From the NCBI RefSeq assembly GCF_022200785.1, contig NZ_CP087585.1, forward strand, positions 62,001 through 126,000: a stretch of 64,000 bases of DNA, read 5' to 3'. Within the stretch, counting starts at the first letter, position 1. Each line of letters begins with the position of its first letter. The DNA comes from Pedobacter mucosus (lineage in GTDB: Bacteria > Bacteroidota > Bacteroidia > Sphingobacteriales > Sphingobacteriaceae). The notes below the pieces were generated by a model. That model saw nothing but the letters and a program-made list of their open reading frames with translations. It was not told where the DNA came from and ran no database searches. Below, piece after piece: positions 10,323 through 18,263 of this stretch. Made by a program: the position numbers and the translations under genes.

Positions 10323-11576
10323 ATGAGAAAACTTTTTATTCTATTTTCATTAATCGCAATCAGTAAATTTACGTTGGCCCAAGATTTTGTCATTACTAAA
10401 TTTGGCGTTAAAAATGACAGTACCCTACTGCAAACAAAAGCCATTCAAAAAGTAATCGATCAGGCTTTTGAAAAAGGTGGAGGAACAATTGTTATTCCAA
10501 AAGGTAGCTACTTAAGCGGCGCTCTATTTTTTAAAAAGAAAACGAAATTACTTTTGCAAAAAGGGGCAGTTTTAAAGGGCTCTGATGAAATAAAAGATTA
10601 TCCATTTATTCCATCACGAATGGAAGGTACAAGTTTAACCTATTTTGCGGCATTGGTTAACGCACATCAAGTTGATGGTTTTAGTATCAATGGGCCAGGT
10701 TCGATTAATGGCAACGGACTTAAGTTTTGGAAACAGTTTTGGGCTGGAAGAGATTCGACAGCTAAAATTAAAAGAACGTTAACCAATTTAGAAATCAGCA
10801 GACCTCGTTTGGTATTTATCTGGGGAAGTAATGACGTAAAAATTCAAAACGTTAAATTCCTTAATTCAGGCTTTTGGACTACCCATTTATATCAATGCAA
10901 CAATGTATTGATAGAAAATACAGATATCCGTTCACCTTTTGCGCCTGTAAAAGCACCAAGCACCGATGGAATTGACATTGATGTTTGTAAAAAAGTTACG
11001 ATCAAGAACTGCTACATTTCTGTTAATGATGATGCCATTTGTATTAAAGGTGGTAAAGGTCCTGACGCTCATTTAAGGCCAGAAAATGGTATTGTGGAAG
11101 ATATTTTAATAGAGAATTGCACCATTGGAAATTCACATTCTACCTTAACTTTTGGAAGCGAAAGTATCCATGCTAAAAATGTTATCATGCGCAATTGTGT
11201 GGTAAATAATAATTGTCCGATCCTAAAATTTAAAATGAGAGGTGATACTTTTCAGCTCTTCGAAGATATTACCATTGAAAACATCACGGGTAAATCAGGT
11301 GCAGTTATCGATTTAAATCCATGGTCTCAGTTTTTTGATTTAGGTAAAAGCACTGCTAAACCTTTCGGTACAATAAAAAACGTAACGATGAAAAATATTA
11401 AAGTGAAGAGCAACAAGTTTGGCGAAATGAATGGTAATCCTTTAGATTTAGTTTCGAACTTTGTATTTAAAGATATTGAAGTAACTACAAAAAACCCTGT
11501 GCTCACCAATAAATATCAGGATGTTAAATTCGAAAATGTAATGGTAAATGGAGCTCCTTTGGTGATAAAGAAATAG
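10323..11576 (+). CDS. Glycoside hydrolase family 28 protein (polygalacturonase/rhamnogalacturonase-like)
   Basis: 417 aa with a signal peptide cleaved near TLAQ (about residue 19). It is a right-handed parallel beta-helix. The GH28 active-site blocks are visible in order: STDGIDID (equivalent of NTDG), NDDAICIKGG (the DD pair), GNSHSTLTFGSES (region of the GHG block) and LKFKMRGD (region of the RIK block). It would cleave galacturonic acid linkages in polygalacturonan or rhamnogalacturonan in the periplasm or at the surface. It follows the acetylesterase by 186 bp. Exact specificity cannot be told from motifs. Confidence 0.88.
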   Translation: MRKLFILFSLIAISKFTLAQDFVITKFGVKNDSTLLQTKAIQKVIDQAFEKGGGTIVIPKGSYLSGALFFKKKTKLLLQKGAVLKGSDEIKDYPFIPSRMEGTSLTYFAALVNAHQVDGFSINGPGSINGNGLKFWKQFWAGRDSTAKIKRTLTNLEISRPRLVFIWGSNDVKIQNVKFLNSGFWTTHLYQCNNVLIENTDIRSPFAPVKAPSTDGIDIDVCKKVTIKNCYISVNDDAICIKGGKGPDAHLRPENGIVEDILIENCTIGNSHSTLTFGSESIHAKNVIMRNCVVNNNCPILKFKMRGDTFQLFEDITIENITGKSGAVIDLNPWSQFFDLGKSTAKPFGTIKNVTMKNIKVKSNKFGEMNGNPLDLVSNFVFKDIEVTTKNPVLTNKYQDVKFENVMVNGAPLVIKK

Positions 11577-11641
11577 TTTTTTACCTGTATAATTTTAACT
11601 TCAAAAATTATTTTGAAAAAAAATACAATAAAGCGGTACAG

Positions 11642-11678
11642 TACAGGATGACCGTGTAAATACGTATTGGTATATTTG
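11642..11678 (+). promoter_or_regulatory. Candidate promoter with TACAGGATG element and -7 box, no gene downstream
   Basis: TACAGGATG at 11642-11650, a 20-bp spacer, then a perfect Bacteroidota -7 box TATATTTG at 11671-11678. The same geometry precedes three polysaccharide-locus units elsewhere in this window. The next annotated + gene is 700 bp away and lies beyond a terminator. Confidence 0.5.
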
Positions 11679-11683
11679 ATTAT

Positions 11684-11775
11684 TGTTTTTAGTATCAGTC
11701 ATTTGGTATAGTAAAACAGATTATATTTGGTTATATAATTAACGGGCTGCCCCAACGGGTTAGCCCTTTATTTTT
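11684..11775 (+). ncRNA. Possible small RNA between orphan promoter and terminator
   Basis: Start and end are inferred from the -7 box at 11671-11678 and the hairpin at 11744-11766 with its T-run. The interval has no ATG-initiated frame of useful length. It could be a short regulatory RNA or the leader of a deleted gene. No sequence family is recognised. Confidence 0.25.
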
Positions 11776-11778
11776 TTA
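11744..11778 (+). terminator. Rho-independent terminator
   Basis: GGGCT (11744-11748) pairs with AGCCC (11762-11766), with an inner CCC/GGG stem, followed by a T-rich tract. It lies about 170 bp after the GH28 stop and 65 bp after the orphan -7 box, so it could end either transcript. Confidence 0.7.
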
Positions 11779-11969
11779 TAGCCTGCAGCAGTTAAATCTT
11801 CCTTTTAAAACGATTGTTGCCTAATTTAGGAGAGATCATAATTATCCGTAATCTCGCGATATCCCTATCGGATTACAAATCCGCAATAATAGATTATTCT
11901 ACATGCCCTTCGGAACATGTTAAATAGCAGAGTTGGACGAAAAGCCAGTTATGTCTTATGTCTTTACGG

Positions 11970-12051
11970 TTGTCATGCTGAATTTATTTCAGCATCTTTC
12001 ATGCTTGTCGTTCATGCCAATCAGATCCTGAAACAAGTTCAGGATGACGAC
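11970..12051. repeat. REP-like dispersed palindromic repeat (GTCATGCTGAA ... TTCAGGATGAC type)
   Basis: Inverted arms GTCATGCTGAATTTATTTCA and the complementary-type end AAGTTCAGGATGACGA frame a variable centre. Left-arm copies recur at about 35522-35560 and 35806-35850. The type is common in Pedobacter-like genomes (general knowledge). Confidence 0.7.
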
Positions 12052-12162
12052 TGTTCGTGTTTAGCTTTTTATAAGTTTAAATATCAATGTTTGAGGAATG
12101 TTGTTATTGGTAGTTTGCAAAGGATTTCGTTTCAGTGGATATTTTTGAGTAATTATAAGCAT

Positions 12163-12215
12163 CATCGTCATTGCGAAACTGGGTTTGAGCGAGTTGAAGC
12201 AATCTCTATTTCCAA
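12163..12215. repeat. Dispersed repeat (CGTCATTGCGA ... GAAGCAATCT type)
   Basis: CGTCATTGCGA, a GAGCGAG core and GAAGCAATCT. An inverted copy lies at about 35231-35285 after the GH43 gene. Non-coding. Confidence 0.6.
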
Positions 12216-12380
12216 AATTTATAATTAAGATCTACTGGTATTTATACGATTGAACGGTTACAGTTACGCATAAAAAAGAGTTAAATACCTTGATTTCAGG
12301 AATATAAAACATTTGCAAAGTAGTGTAGTTTTTTGATTAAGAAAGAAATTAACCGATTCATTTAAACTAAAAACTATTCT

Positions 12381-13337
12381 ATGTTTTATCACGTACAAAA
12401 TTTGATTAATCCTATAGTGGATGATCAGCCGGATCCATCGGCAGCAAATGCGCTTCAGGAAGGTCTCGGTGGCCAGTTCGGAGAGATGAGAACAATGATG
12501 CAGTACCTGTTTCAGAGTTTCAATTTCAGAGGTGATGGCATTCCGTACCTTGATCTTATCCAGGGTATAGGAATTGAAGAGATTAGCCATGTGGAGTTAA
12601 TTACCAAAACGATTTCAAGATTGCTTGATGGTGCACCAGAGTACCACGGAGGGAAATTCGACGTTCCAGGTGCGGGTGGCGATCCAGTGATGAAGATGGC
12701 AAAAGAACAAAAAAACACCCAGCACTTTATTCATGGTGCCCAGGGAGCATTGCCTGTAGACTCGGCCGGTAATCCATGGAGTGGTTCTTATGTTCATAAT
12801 CATGGCAATTTGGTGCTTAATCTGATGGATAACCTGGTATTGGAATCTACCGGTAGGTTACAAAAATGCAGGATCTATCAAATGTCTTCGAACAAGACGC
12901 TTAGGGCTACAGTAGCTTACTTAATTGCCCGGGATGAAGCACATGAAATGGCATTTGCAAAAGCACTGGAAACCTTAGGAATAGACTGGGGAAAAGCCTT
13001 GCCTATACCTAAATTTGATGTGTCTCAGTTTCCTGAAGTGAAAAAACTTATCGATGCAGGGATAAACCGAGAGCAGTATACATTCAGACTTGACGGCTCA
13101 CAAATGGAAAAAATTTTCCAGGGCAGTGCGCCAGCAAATGATGGTACTGAATTGGTAACCTTAAAAGAACCACGGGAATCTTTTCCTAATTCGCCAGCTC
13201 CAGAACGACCTGAGGAGTTTGCTCCAGGACTTGATCCCGAACTTCAAAATCTTGCAGATGCATTGAATGAATTCAAAGCGAAAACGATGAAAGATATGGA
13301 AGACAAGGCTGGGCCAAATCCAAGAAATAAAGAGTGA
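12381..13337 (+). CDS. Manganese (non-haem) catalase
   Basis: 318 aa. It converts hydrogen peroxide to water and oxygen with a di-manganese centre in a ferritin-like four-helix bundle. The expected metal ligands can be placed: Glu35 (GQFGE), Glu67 and His70 (ExxH), Glu155 (NLVLEST) and His188 (DEAH). The C-terminal tail after residue 260 is rich in Pro and charged residues, as in other long Mn-catalases. There is no signal peptide, so it is cytoplasmic. It opens a run of stress-type genes and is followed by a strong hairpin at 13345-13372. Confidence 0.95.
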   Translation: MFYHVQNLINPIVDDQPDPSAANALQEGLGGQFGEMRTMMQYLFQSFNFRGDGIPYLDLIQGIGIEEISHVELITKTISRLLDGAPEYHGGKFDVPGAGGDPVMKMAKEQKNTQHFIHGAQGALPVDSAGNPWSGSYVHNHGNLVLNLMDNLVLESTGRLQKCRIYQMSSNKTLRATVAYLIARDEAHEMAFAKALETLGIDWGKALPIPKFDVSQFPEVKKLIDAGINREQYTFRLDGSQMEKIFQGSAPANDGTELVTLKEPRESFPNSPAPERPEEFAPGLDPELQNLADALNEFKAKTMKDMEDKAGPNPRNKE

Positions 13338-13344
13338 CAATAAA

Positions 13345-13372
13345 TTGCGGCCGATGGAAACATGGGCCGCAA
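13345..13372 (+). terminator. Strong hairpin after Mn-catalase
   Basis: TTGCGGCC (13345-13352) and GGCCGCAA (13365-13372) form a perfect 8-bp GC-rich stem, starting 8 bp after the catalase stop. The T-run is weak (CTATTTAAAT), so it may be a terminator or an mRNA 3' stabiliser. It covers the ATG at 13362. Confidence 0.6.
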
Positions 13373-13400
13373 CTATTTAAATGTAAGGTATCAGGAATTT

Positions 13401-13973
13401 ATGCTTCCTATAATCTTAAATATGATGAGATTACTTTCATTAATTTCTTTCAGGCGTTATTTTCGATATACAAAGTACATAGCAGTGCTAATTTGTTTTA
13501 GCATTATAAATGTATCCTGCCATAAGGAGGATCCTGGCGGTCATCAAATGTCTGGAAAATCATTTTCTGAACAGGCCGTTAGCATGAACCTACTACAAAT
13601 ATCTACCACTGACCGAATATCAGCATCTACATCCGATTCAAGCTTAGTATTACTTGCAAAAAAAAGAAAACTTCAGTCTGAAGAATACATCGCAGAATTA
13701 ACAAGGGTTACTGATGATTCAGGTTTGCCATTATCGGATATGACTGGAGCTGATAAAGAAAAACTTAGCCGTTTAAGTCAGATTGCTAGAAATGATTATG
13801 GCTCAAAATGGGTCGAAATGGCTATCGAATCAGACCAGGAACTCATTGCACTTCACGTAAAAGCAGCATCGAATACTGGAGTGGAAAATGCTGCACTAAG
13901 GCAATGGGCATCAGATAAACTTCCCTGGATTTTGGAAAGATTAAAGGAAATACAGCAAAAAAGAAATGGTTAG
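13401..13973 (+). CDS. DUF4142-like (ferritin-fold) exported lipoprotein
   Basis: 190 aa from the ATG at 13401. The more upstream ATG at 13362 lies inside the post-catalase hairpin and is unlikely; ATGs at 13422 and 13425 are also possible. A hydrophobic segment ends in a lipobox-like INVSC. The mature part is helical, with heptad-like spacing and a final block (ENAALRQWASDKLPWILERL) resembling DUF4142 proteins, which adopt a ferritin-like bundle of unknown function. AGGA precedes 13401. It is likely linked to the catalase upstream and to the other DUF4142 gene at 16.2 kb. Function unknown. Confidence 0.6.
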   Translation: MLPIILNMMRLLSLISFRRYFRYTKYIAVLICFSIINVSCHKEDPGGHQMSGKSFSEQAVSMNLLQISTTDRISASTSDSSLVLLAKKRKLQSEEYIAELTRVTDDSGLPLSDMTGADKEKLSRLSQIARNDYGSKWVEMAIESDQELIALHVKAASNTGVENAALRQWASDKLPWILERLKEIQQKRNG

Positions 13974-14000
13974 TTGAATCTATATAATAAATAAAAGCGT

Positions 14001-14849
14001 TTATAGATGCGGCGGGTTTCTTGCCGGAACTTCAAATTTTTGTCCTTCAGATAAAATTGACACGCGAAGATCCTTAACGGTTATTTTCTTTTCATTATCA
14101 AATGAAGTGATATTGCTTCCATGGCTTTTTTCCCCATCAATGATAATCACTACACCACAACCAATTACCTTGGCATCTCTGCCATTTATAATTACAATTG
14201 CTGTATCTTCTTCTATCCCGATTCCAATGGAGGCTGGATTTGTCGCGATAACTTGTGCCATACGCACAAATCTGCCCCTATGTACAAAATGCGTGTCTAT
14301 GCATACATCTTTCAAAAACTCAAAACCTGTTGTAACTTTAACACCAGCGGCTACCATTTCCCGCTGGCCGGTTCCTTCATAAATCATAGGGGTAGACATG
14401 GCCATTGCGCCAGCACTTGTTCCTCCTATCACCAGGCCATTGTGAATGTAACGTTCTTTCATCACCGACATTAACTGCGTGCCACCGTATATGGCCGTAA
14501 GTTTTAGCTGATCGCCACCAGAGAAAAAAACGCCATCTGCTTTACGAATCCTTTCCACAACGTCCAGATCTTCAATCGGCCTTGAATCATGGTGGATGTG
14601 GCCAGCATCCTTTGCGCCCAAACTTTTAAAACATGCCAAGTATTCTTCAAATGTATCATTTACGGCCTCTTCTCCGGCTGTCGTTATAATTTCAATGAAC
14701 GGATTTTCGCCACACAATACAATAAACGCTTTCAAAACACCTTTTGCAAGATCTGTTTCTTTCTGCTTTTCCGTTTTATTTTCAGCACCTCCAATTATTA
14801 TTAATTTACCCGTAGGGCAGGGACAGACTTCTGATTTTTGAGATTTCAT
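14001..14849 (-). CDS. cphB: Cyanophycinase (peptidase S51)
   Basis: 282 aa, cytoplasmic. The family is a serine exopeptidase that releases beta-Asp-Arg dipeptides from the storage polymer cyanophycin. Visible motifs: KLIIIGGAE at the N-terminus, FFSGGDQ (about 108-114), the nucleophile Ser145 in GGTSAGAMAMS, and DTHFVHRGR (about 185-193). Length is typical. No cyanophycin synthetase lies in the window, so the enzyme may act on imported polymer, on another beta-aspartyl peptide, or with a synthetase elsewhere. It is convergent with the upstream DUF4142-like gene. Confidence 0.9.
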   Translation of the reverse strand: MKSQKSEVCPCPTGKLIIIGGAENKTEKQKETDLAKGVLKAFIVLCGENPFIEIITTAGEEAVNDTFEEYLACFKSLGAKDAGHIHHDSRPIEDLDVVERIRKADGVFFSGGDQLKLTAIYGGTQLMSVMKERYIHNGLVIGGTSAGAMAMSTPMIYEGTGQREMVAAGVKVTTGFEFLKDVCIDTHFVHRGRFVRMAQVIATNPASIGIGIEEDTAIVIINGRDAKVIGCGVVIIIDGEKSHGSNITSFDNEKKITVKDLRVSILSEGQKFEVPARNPPHL

Positions 14850-14975
14850 TTCTTGTTGTTAAATAGTGAATACTAATTCATGCGCATATAGACCATTCCA
14901 TTAAGAAATTAAAAGCATTAATTTTATGATTTTGGTTTTCGTTAATTTCAAAGGCATTAAACTTATTCAATGTTT

Positions 14976-15458
14976 TTAACTTTCTTTATCTAGATAATTT
15001 TCAAGCATGCAGGCGAAATGGTTGGCAGTAGCTAAAACTATATCAAGCTTGTTGCCTGAAAATGTTATTCTTTCAGAAAATATGTGCTGGCTGTTTTTGC
15101 ATGCGTAAATAAACATTGTGCCTACCGGCTTTTCCGTACTTTCACTTCCTCCTGGGCAGGTTAGACCTGTTATCCCAACATGTATATCAGCGGGAATTAT
15201 TTTAGAGAGTCCTAATGCAATTTCCCGTGTTCCTTCCATGGATTCAGGGCTAAACTTGGCTATCAACTGAGGGTCTACCTCAAGTAGTGATTCCTTAATT
15301 TCAGCATCATAACAAATTATTCCTCCTTTTAAAAAGCTTCCTGCATTTTCCATTAATGAAAAATCAGCACATAAGTGCCCGGCTGTTGCACTTTCCGCAA
15401 AGGCAATAGTTAGTTTTTGTTCGTTCAGCTTGAATCCTATACTGCTACCACGATGCAT
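14976..15458 (-). CDS. CinA C-terminal domain protein (nicotinamide-nucleotide amidase-like)
   Basis: 160 aa, matching the stand-alone C-terminal domain of CinA (PncC type, NMN deamidation). The motif GGIICYDAEIKESLL and the glycine-rich GITGLTCPGGSESTEKPVGT segment match the family. The usual ESCTGG near residue 25 is here ESATAG, so the activity may differ. The start at 15458 is supported by a second copy of the same 5' end at 18.3 kb that preserves this ATG and the first 19 codons. The upstream region is part of the direct repeat. Confidence 0.8.
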   Translation of the reverse strand: MHRGSSIGFKLNEQKLTIAFAESATAGHLCADFSLMENAGSFLKGGIICYDAEIKESLLEVDPQLIAKFSPESMEGTREIALGLSKIIPADIHVGITGLTCPGGSESTEKPVGTMFIYACKNSQHIFSERITFSGNKLDIVLATANHFACMLENYLDKES

Positions 15459-15709
15459 AATAGTTGTATATCTTATTTATCTAGACCAATAGTGTTTCGC
15501 TCGTATTCAATCAGTTTCAATGGCTTTTTGTTCTGTAATTTTAAAAAACACGTATTATTTCGCCGTTGCTAATTAAGTCAATTAATTAAGAAATTTTAAT
15601 TAAAAACATTATTTATTTGAGAGTTATGATTATAGATATTCCTGAACGGAGATTTTAGCAAACTATATTTAAAACAAATTGGTTTTTCATAAATATTGGG
15701 GTAGAGGAT
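15403..15709. repeat. Direct repeat, copy 1: cinA 5' end plus promoter region
   Basis: About 307 bp matched by copy 2 at 18264-18567 with scattered differences. A 55-bp block (15521-15575) is identical to 18380-18434. The copy contains the first codons of cinA and its upstream region. The far end carries TATATTTA where copy 2 has a perfect -7 box TATATTTG. Confidence 0.85.
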
Positions 15710-15735
15710 GGCTTTACTAAAAATCAAACACTCAT

Positions 15736-15867
15736 TCATGAGAATATGTAGTCAATTGATTCCATATTAATTTCTAATTCCTTAGAAGCAAGTATATGAG
15801 GATAGTATTTACAGTCTACTTCATAATTTTTATTGTCAATTAGATCAAGAATAGTCTCTTGATCTAC
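15736..15867 (-). pseudogene. Possible degraded coding fragment
   Basis: A 43-codon open stretch (it contains DLIDNKNYEVDCKYYPHI) ends at a TGA and is preceded directly by an in-frame TAA, with no start codon of its own. Protein-like composition suggests a remnant, but it may be chance. It lies between direct-repeat copy 1 and the broken DUF4142 gene. Confidence 0.2.
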
Positions 15868-15907
15868 TTAACAAGTTGTTCTTCTGATCTTGATTATAGG
15901 AATACCA

Positions 15908-16446
15908 TTAGGCAAGTTTCGACACCAGCATTTGTCCTCTTTCAATATGCTCTTGAATAGTTGCTAGAGCTAAGCTTGCAACGTGTTTTGCATCCTTATT
16001 ACTTGTAGAATTCAATAATGCAGATACCGTCTCCTTAGCTTGTTATGGGTATCAACCTGCCCAGTCATAAAAGCCTTATCAAAAGCAGGCCCACTCATTG
16101 CTTGGAGCTTGGTAAGCATAGCTTTTCCTTCCTCACTTGGTGCTGGAACCTGAGTGCCCATATCCTTAAGGATTTTTCCCATTGTTTCCTGTTCGGCAGC
16201 CTCGAACTTAGCAAATAGCTTTACTTCGGGGTTCGTAGCTTTAGTTAAGGCTAATTGGCTCGTTTGTAATGAAGCTGTGCCTAATACAGCAATTTTTGCC
16301 TGTAGGGTTGCATCGGCATTTTGAGCAAGTGCCTCAAATGGGGTACTTAGGGCGCCTATAAATGACGTACCGGCACCAATTAATACAGCACCCTTCAATG
16401 AAGATGAAAGAAAATCCCTTCTTGTGTTCAAATTTGTTGTTTTCAT
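15908..16446 (-). pseudogene. Tat-exported DUF4142 (ferritin-like) protein, frameshifted near the C-terminus
   Basis: The start at 16446 gives a twin-arginine signal (NTRRDFLSSSLKGA, then a hydrophobic stretch ending FEALAQ). The longer frame from 16512 adds an unlikely leader. The DUF4142-type helical domain follows. The frame ends early at 16012 after QVDTHNKLRRRYLHY, but a +1 shift near 16040 restores family-like sequence (KETVSALLNSTSN ... RGQMLVSKLA) to a TAA at 15908. One missing A in a short A-run (CTAAGG where CTAAAGG is expected) explains this. It is either a real frameshift or a sequencing error. Function unknown. Confidence 0.75.
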
Positions 16447-16516
16447 GTTGAAATAGTTTAAAATGATGTAGATATAATATTTAATTGTACAACCAGTAGA
16501 GGCCAAATGCAAATCA

Positions 16517-17002
16517 CTATCCTTTTTTTCTAGCTAGGTAAGTAATTACAAATGAGGTAACTAAAGCACCCACAAAAACCTTTTTAGCAAGCCCTGCTGG
16601 ATTGTATTTAAGTTCAGATTTCCAGCCCCGTTCAGCCAATATGTTTGGAATTGTACCTTTCTTTAAGTCTTCAAAAATTCCCTCTACAGCGTTTACACGG
16701 TCAGCAATAATTAACGGTATCCAGTGGCGATACCGATCTTCACTGTGCTTAAAAGCATATCTTCTAATCATACCGCTAAGCCCCGAAGGTGGTACAGATG
16801 AGCCAAAGACTGCAGAATATGTAGGTCGTTCATTAGATTTTAACACTTCAATATCAACTGGCTGCTGCGATGATTTCTCATATTCGCTTCTTTTATGGTC
16901 ATCTCCGGTATAATTTTTCATTGGATAGGTAGGTTCATTCTCCGGATCCATATCCATTCCCCAACCAGGAATACTTTTATAATCAAAATTTTCTGTTTTC
17001 AT
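16517..17002 (-). CDS. Conserved hypothetical protein with C-terminal membrane anchor
   Basis: 161 aa. The N-terminal half is polar and proline-rich (PGWGMDMDPENEPTYPMKN). A middle segment holds PPSGLSGMIRRYAFKHSEDRY, and a helical part ends with one hydrophobic segment (about 140-157, VFVGALVTSFVITYLA) followed by RKKG, like a tail anchor. I do not recognise a named family. It starts 4 bp after the dehydrogenase stop and runs into the DUF4142 gene, so the three are probably co-transcribed. Confidence 0.7.
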   Translation of the reverse strand: MKTENFDYKSIPGWGMDMDPENEPTYPMKNYTGDDHKRSEYEKSSQQPVDIEVLKSNERPTYSAVFGSSVPPSGLSGMIRRYAFKHSEDRYRHWIPLIIADRVNAVEGIFEDLKKGTIPNILAERGWKSELKYNPAGLAKKVFVGALVTSFVITYLARKKG

Positions 17003-17006
17003 CTTT

Positions 17007-18158
17007 TTAGTGTTTAGTAGAAGGGATAAGAACGGTTTTTATGCATTCATCTAACTTAGAAGAAAAGATGTGATATGCATCTGAAACTTCTTCGAGGGGT
17101 ATACGGTGTGTTATCAATCCCTTAGGGTTTAACCGTCCAGATTGTACATGCTCAATTAGCCTTGGAAGAAGCCTTTTTACCGACGCTTGGTTTGCCCTTA
17201 TGGTAATGCCCTTGTTGAGTACATTTCCAATTGGAACAAAATTAAACGGAGGACCGTACACGCCAACTATAGAAACAATTCCACCTTTCTTAACTGAATT
17301 TATTGCCCATTGAAGTGCAGTCGCCGATCCTGCTTGCATTAAGGTGATCTTTCCGGTAAAAGTCTGCAATGCATTTCCTTCAGCCTCGCAACCTACACAG
17401 TCAATACACACATCAGCACCATACCAATCTGTAATTTTTTTAAGGAATAGCACCGGATCAGGCATCGACTTAAAGTTGTAGGCTTCACATTTAGCATAGT
17501 TTTTAGCGAACTCCAAACGGTAATCTAGATGGTCAATAATAATTACCCGCGATGGACCAAAAAACCATGCACATCTTGCTGCCATAATACCAATGGGGCC
17601 GGCGCCAAAAACAACAACGGTATCTCCTTCTTTTATACCGCCCATTTCTGCTGCCTGATATCCCGTCGGGACAACATCAGTAAGTAAAACTGCATCATCG
17701 GGATCCATGTCTGCAGGTATAACTGTTGGACCGAAATTGGCATAAGGCACCCGAACATATTCTGCCTGACCACCGTTATAACCACCTGCGGTATGTGAAT
17801 AACCGAATATTGCACCAACAGCAGTTGCCATAGAATTGGATTCATGGCAGTTACCGTAAAGACCTTGTTTACAAAAGTTGCACTTTCCGCAGGCAATATT
17901 AAAAGGAACAAGTACCTGATCACCAATTTTTACATTGGTAACCAAAGCCCCGATCTCTTCAACAATTCCTGTAAACTCATGACCAAAGGTTGATCCGACT
18001 CTGGTATCGGGTACCATTCCATGATAAAGGTGGAGATCTGATCCACAAATACAGGTTCTGGTAACCCGTATTATAGCGTCTTCAGGATGCAAAATTTCTG
18101 GCATTGGACGCTGCTCTGCCCGGACCCTAAATGGTCCTCTATAATTCATTGCTAACAT
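17007..18158 (-). CDS. Zinc-dependent alcohol dehydrogenase (formaldehyde dehydrogenase-like MDR)
   Basis: 383 aa, medium-chain dehydrogenase. Catalytic zinc region: CICGSDLHLYHG with the following GHEFTGIVEEIG. Structural zinc loop: CGKCNFCKQGLYGNC, four cysteines. Rossmann NAD site: VFGAGPIGIMAARCAW. Sequence style and length are closest to the glutathione-independent formaldehyde or threonine-dehydrogenase-like branch; the substrate cannot be fixed by eye. It is first in a three-gene unit with a hypothetical and a DUF4142 protein, in a stress-type neighbourhood, so aldehyde detoxification is plausible but inferred. Confidence 0.85.
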   Translation of the reverse strand: MLAMNYRGPFRVRAEQRPMPEILHPEDAIIRVTRTCICGSDLHLYHGMVPDTRVGSTFGHEFTGIVEEIGALVTNVKIGDQVLVPFNIACGKCNFCKQGLYGNCHESNSMATAVGAIFGYSHTAGGYNGGQAEYVRVPYANFGPTVIPADMDPDDAVLLTDVVPTGYQAAEMGGIKEGDTVVVFGAGPIGIMAARCAWFFGPSRVIIIDHLDYRLEFAKNYAKCEAYNFKSMPDPVLFLKKITDWYGADVCIDCVGCEAEGNALQTFTGKITLMQAGSATALQWAINSVKKGGIVSIVGVYGPPFNFVPIGNVLNKGITIRANQASVKRLLPRLIEHVQSGRLNPKGLITHRIPLEEVSDAYHIFSSKLDECIKTVLIPSTKH

Positions 18159-18263
18159 AGTCGAATTAGTTTTATGGTTTCATCAATTAGAATAATTGCT
18201 AAATAAACAGTGGTCTGCGTAAGCTCATTAAGCATAGATAAATAGTTTCATAAGTCCCAAAAC

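Larger units (their letters stand above)
11577..12380. other. 804-bp gene-free region: orphan promoter element, terminator and dispersed repeats
   Basis: No credible coding region. In order it holds a TACAGGATG element with a -7 box (11642-11678), a second TATATTTG (11722-11729), a hairpin terminator (11744-11778), a short palindromic repeat around 11898-11930, a REP-like repeat (11970-12051) and another repeat (12163-12215). It separates the pectin locus from the stress block. Confidence 0.7.

Noticed and set aside
11917..12228. 103-aa + strand ORF
   Set aside because: It runs through two dispersed palindromic repeats and has no protein-like features.
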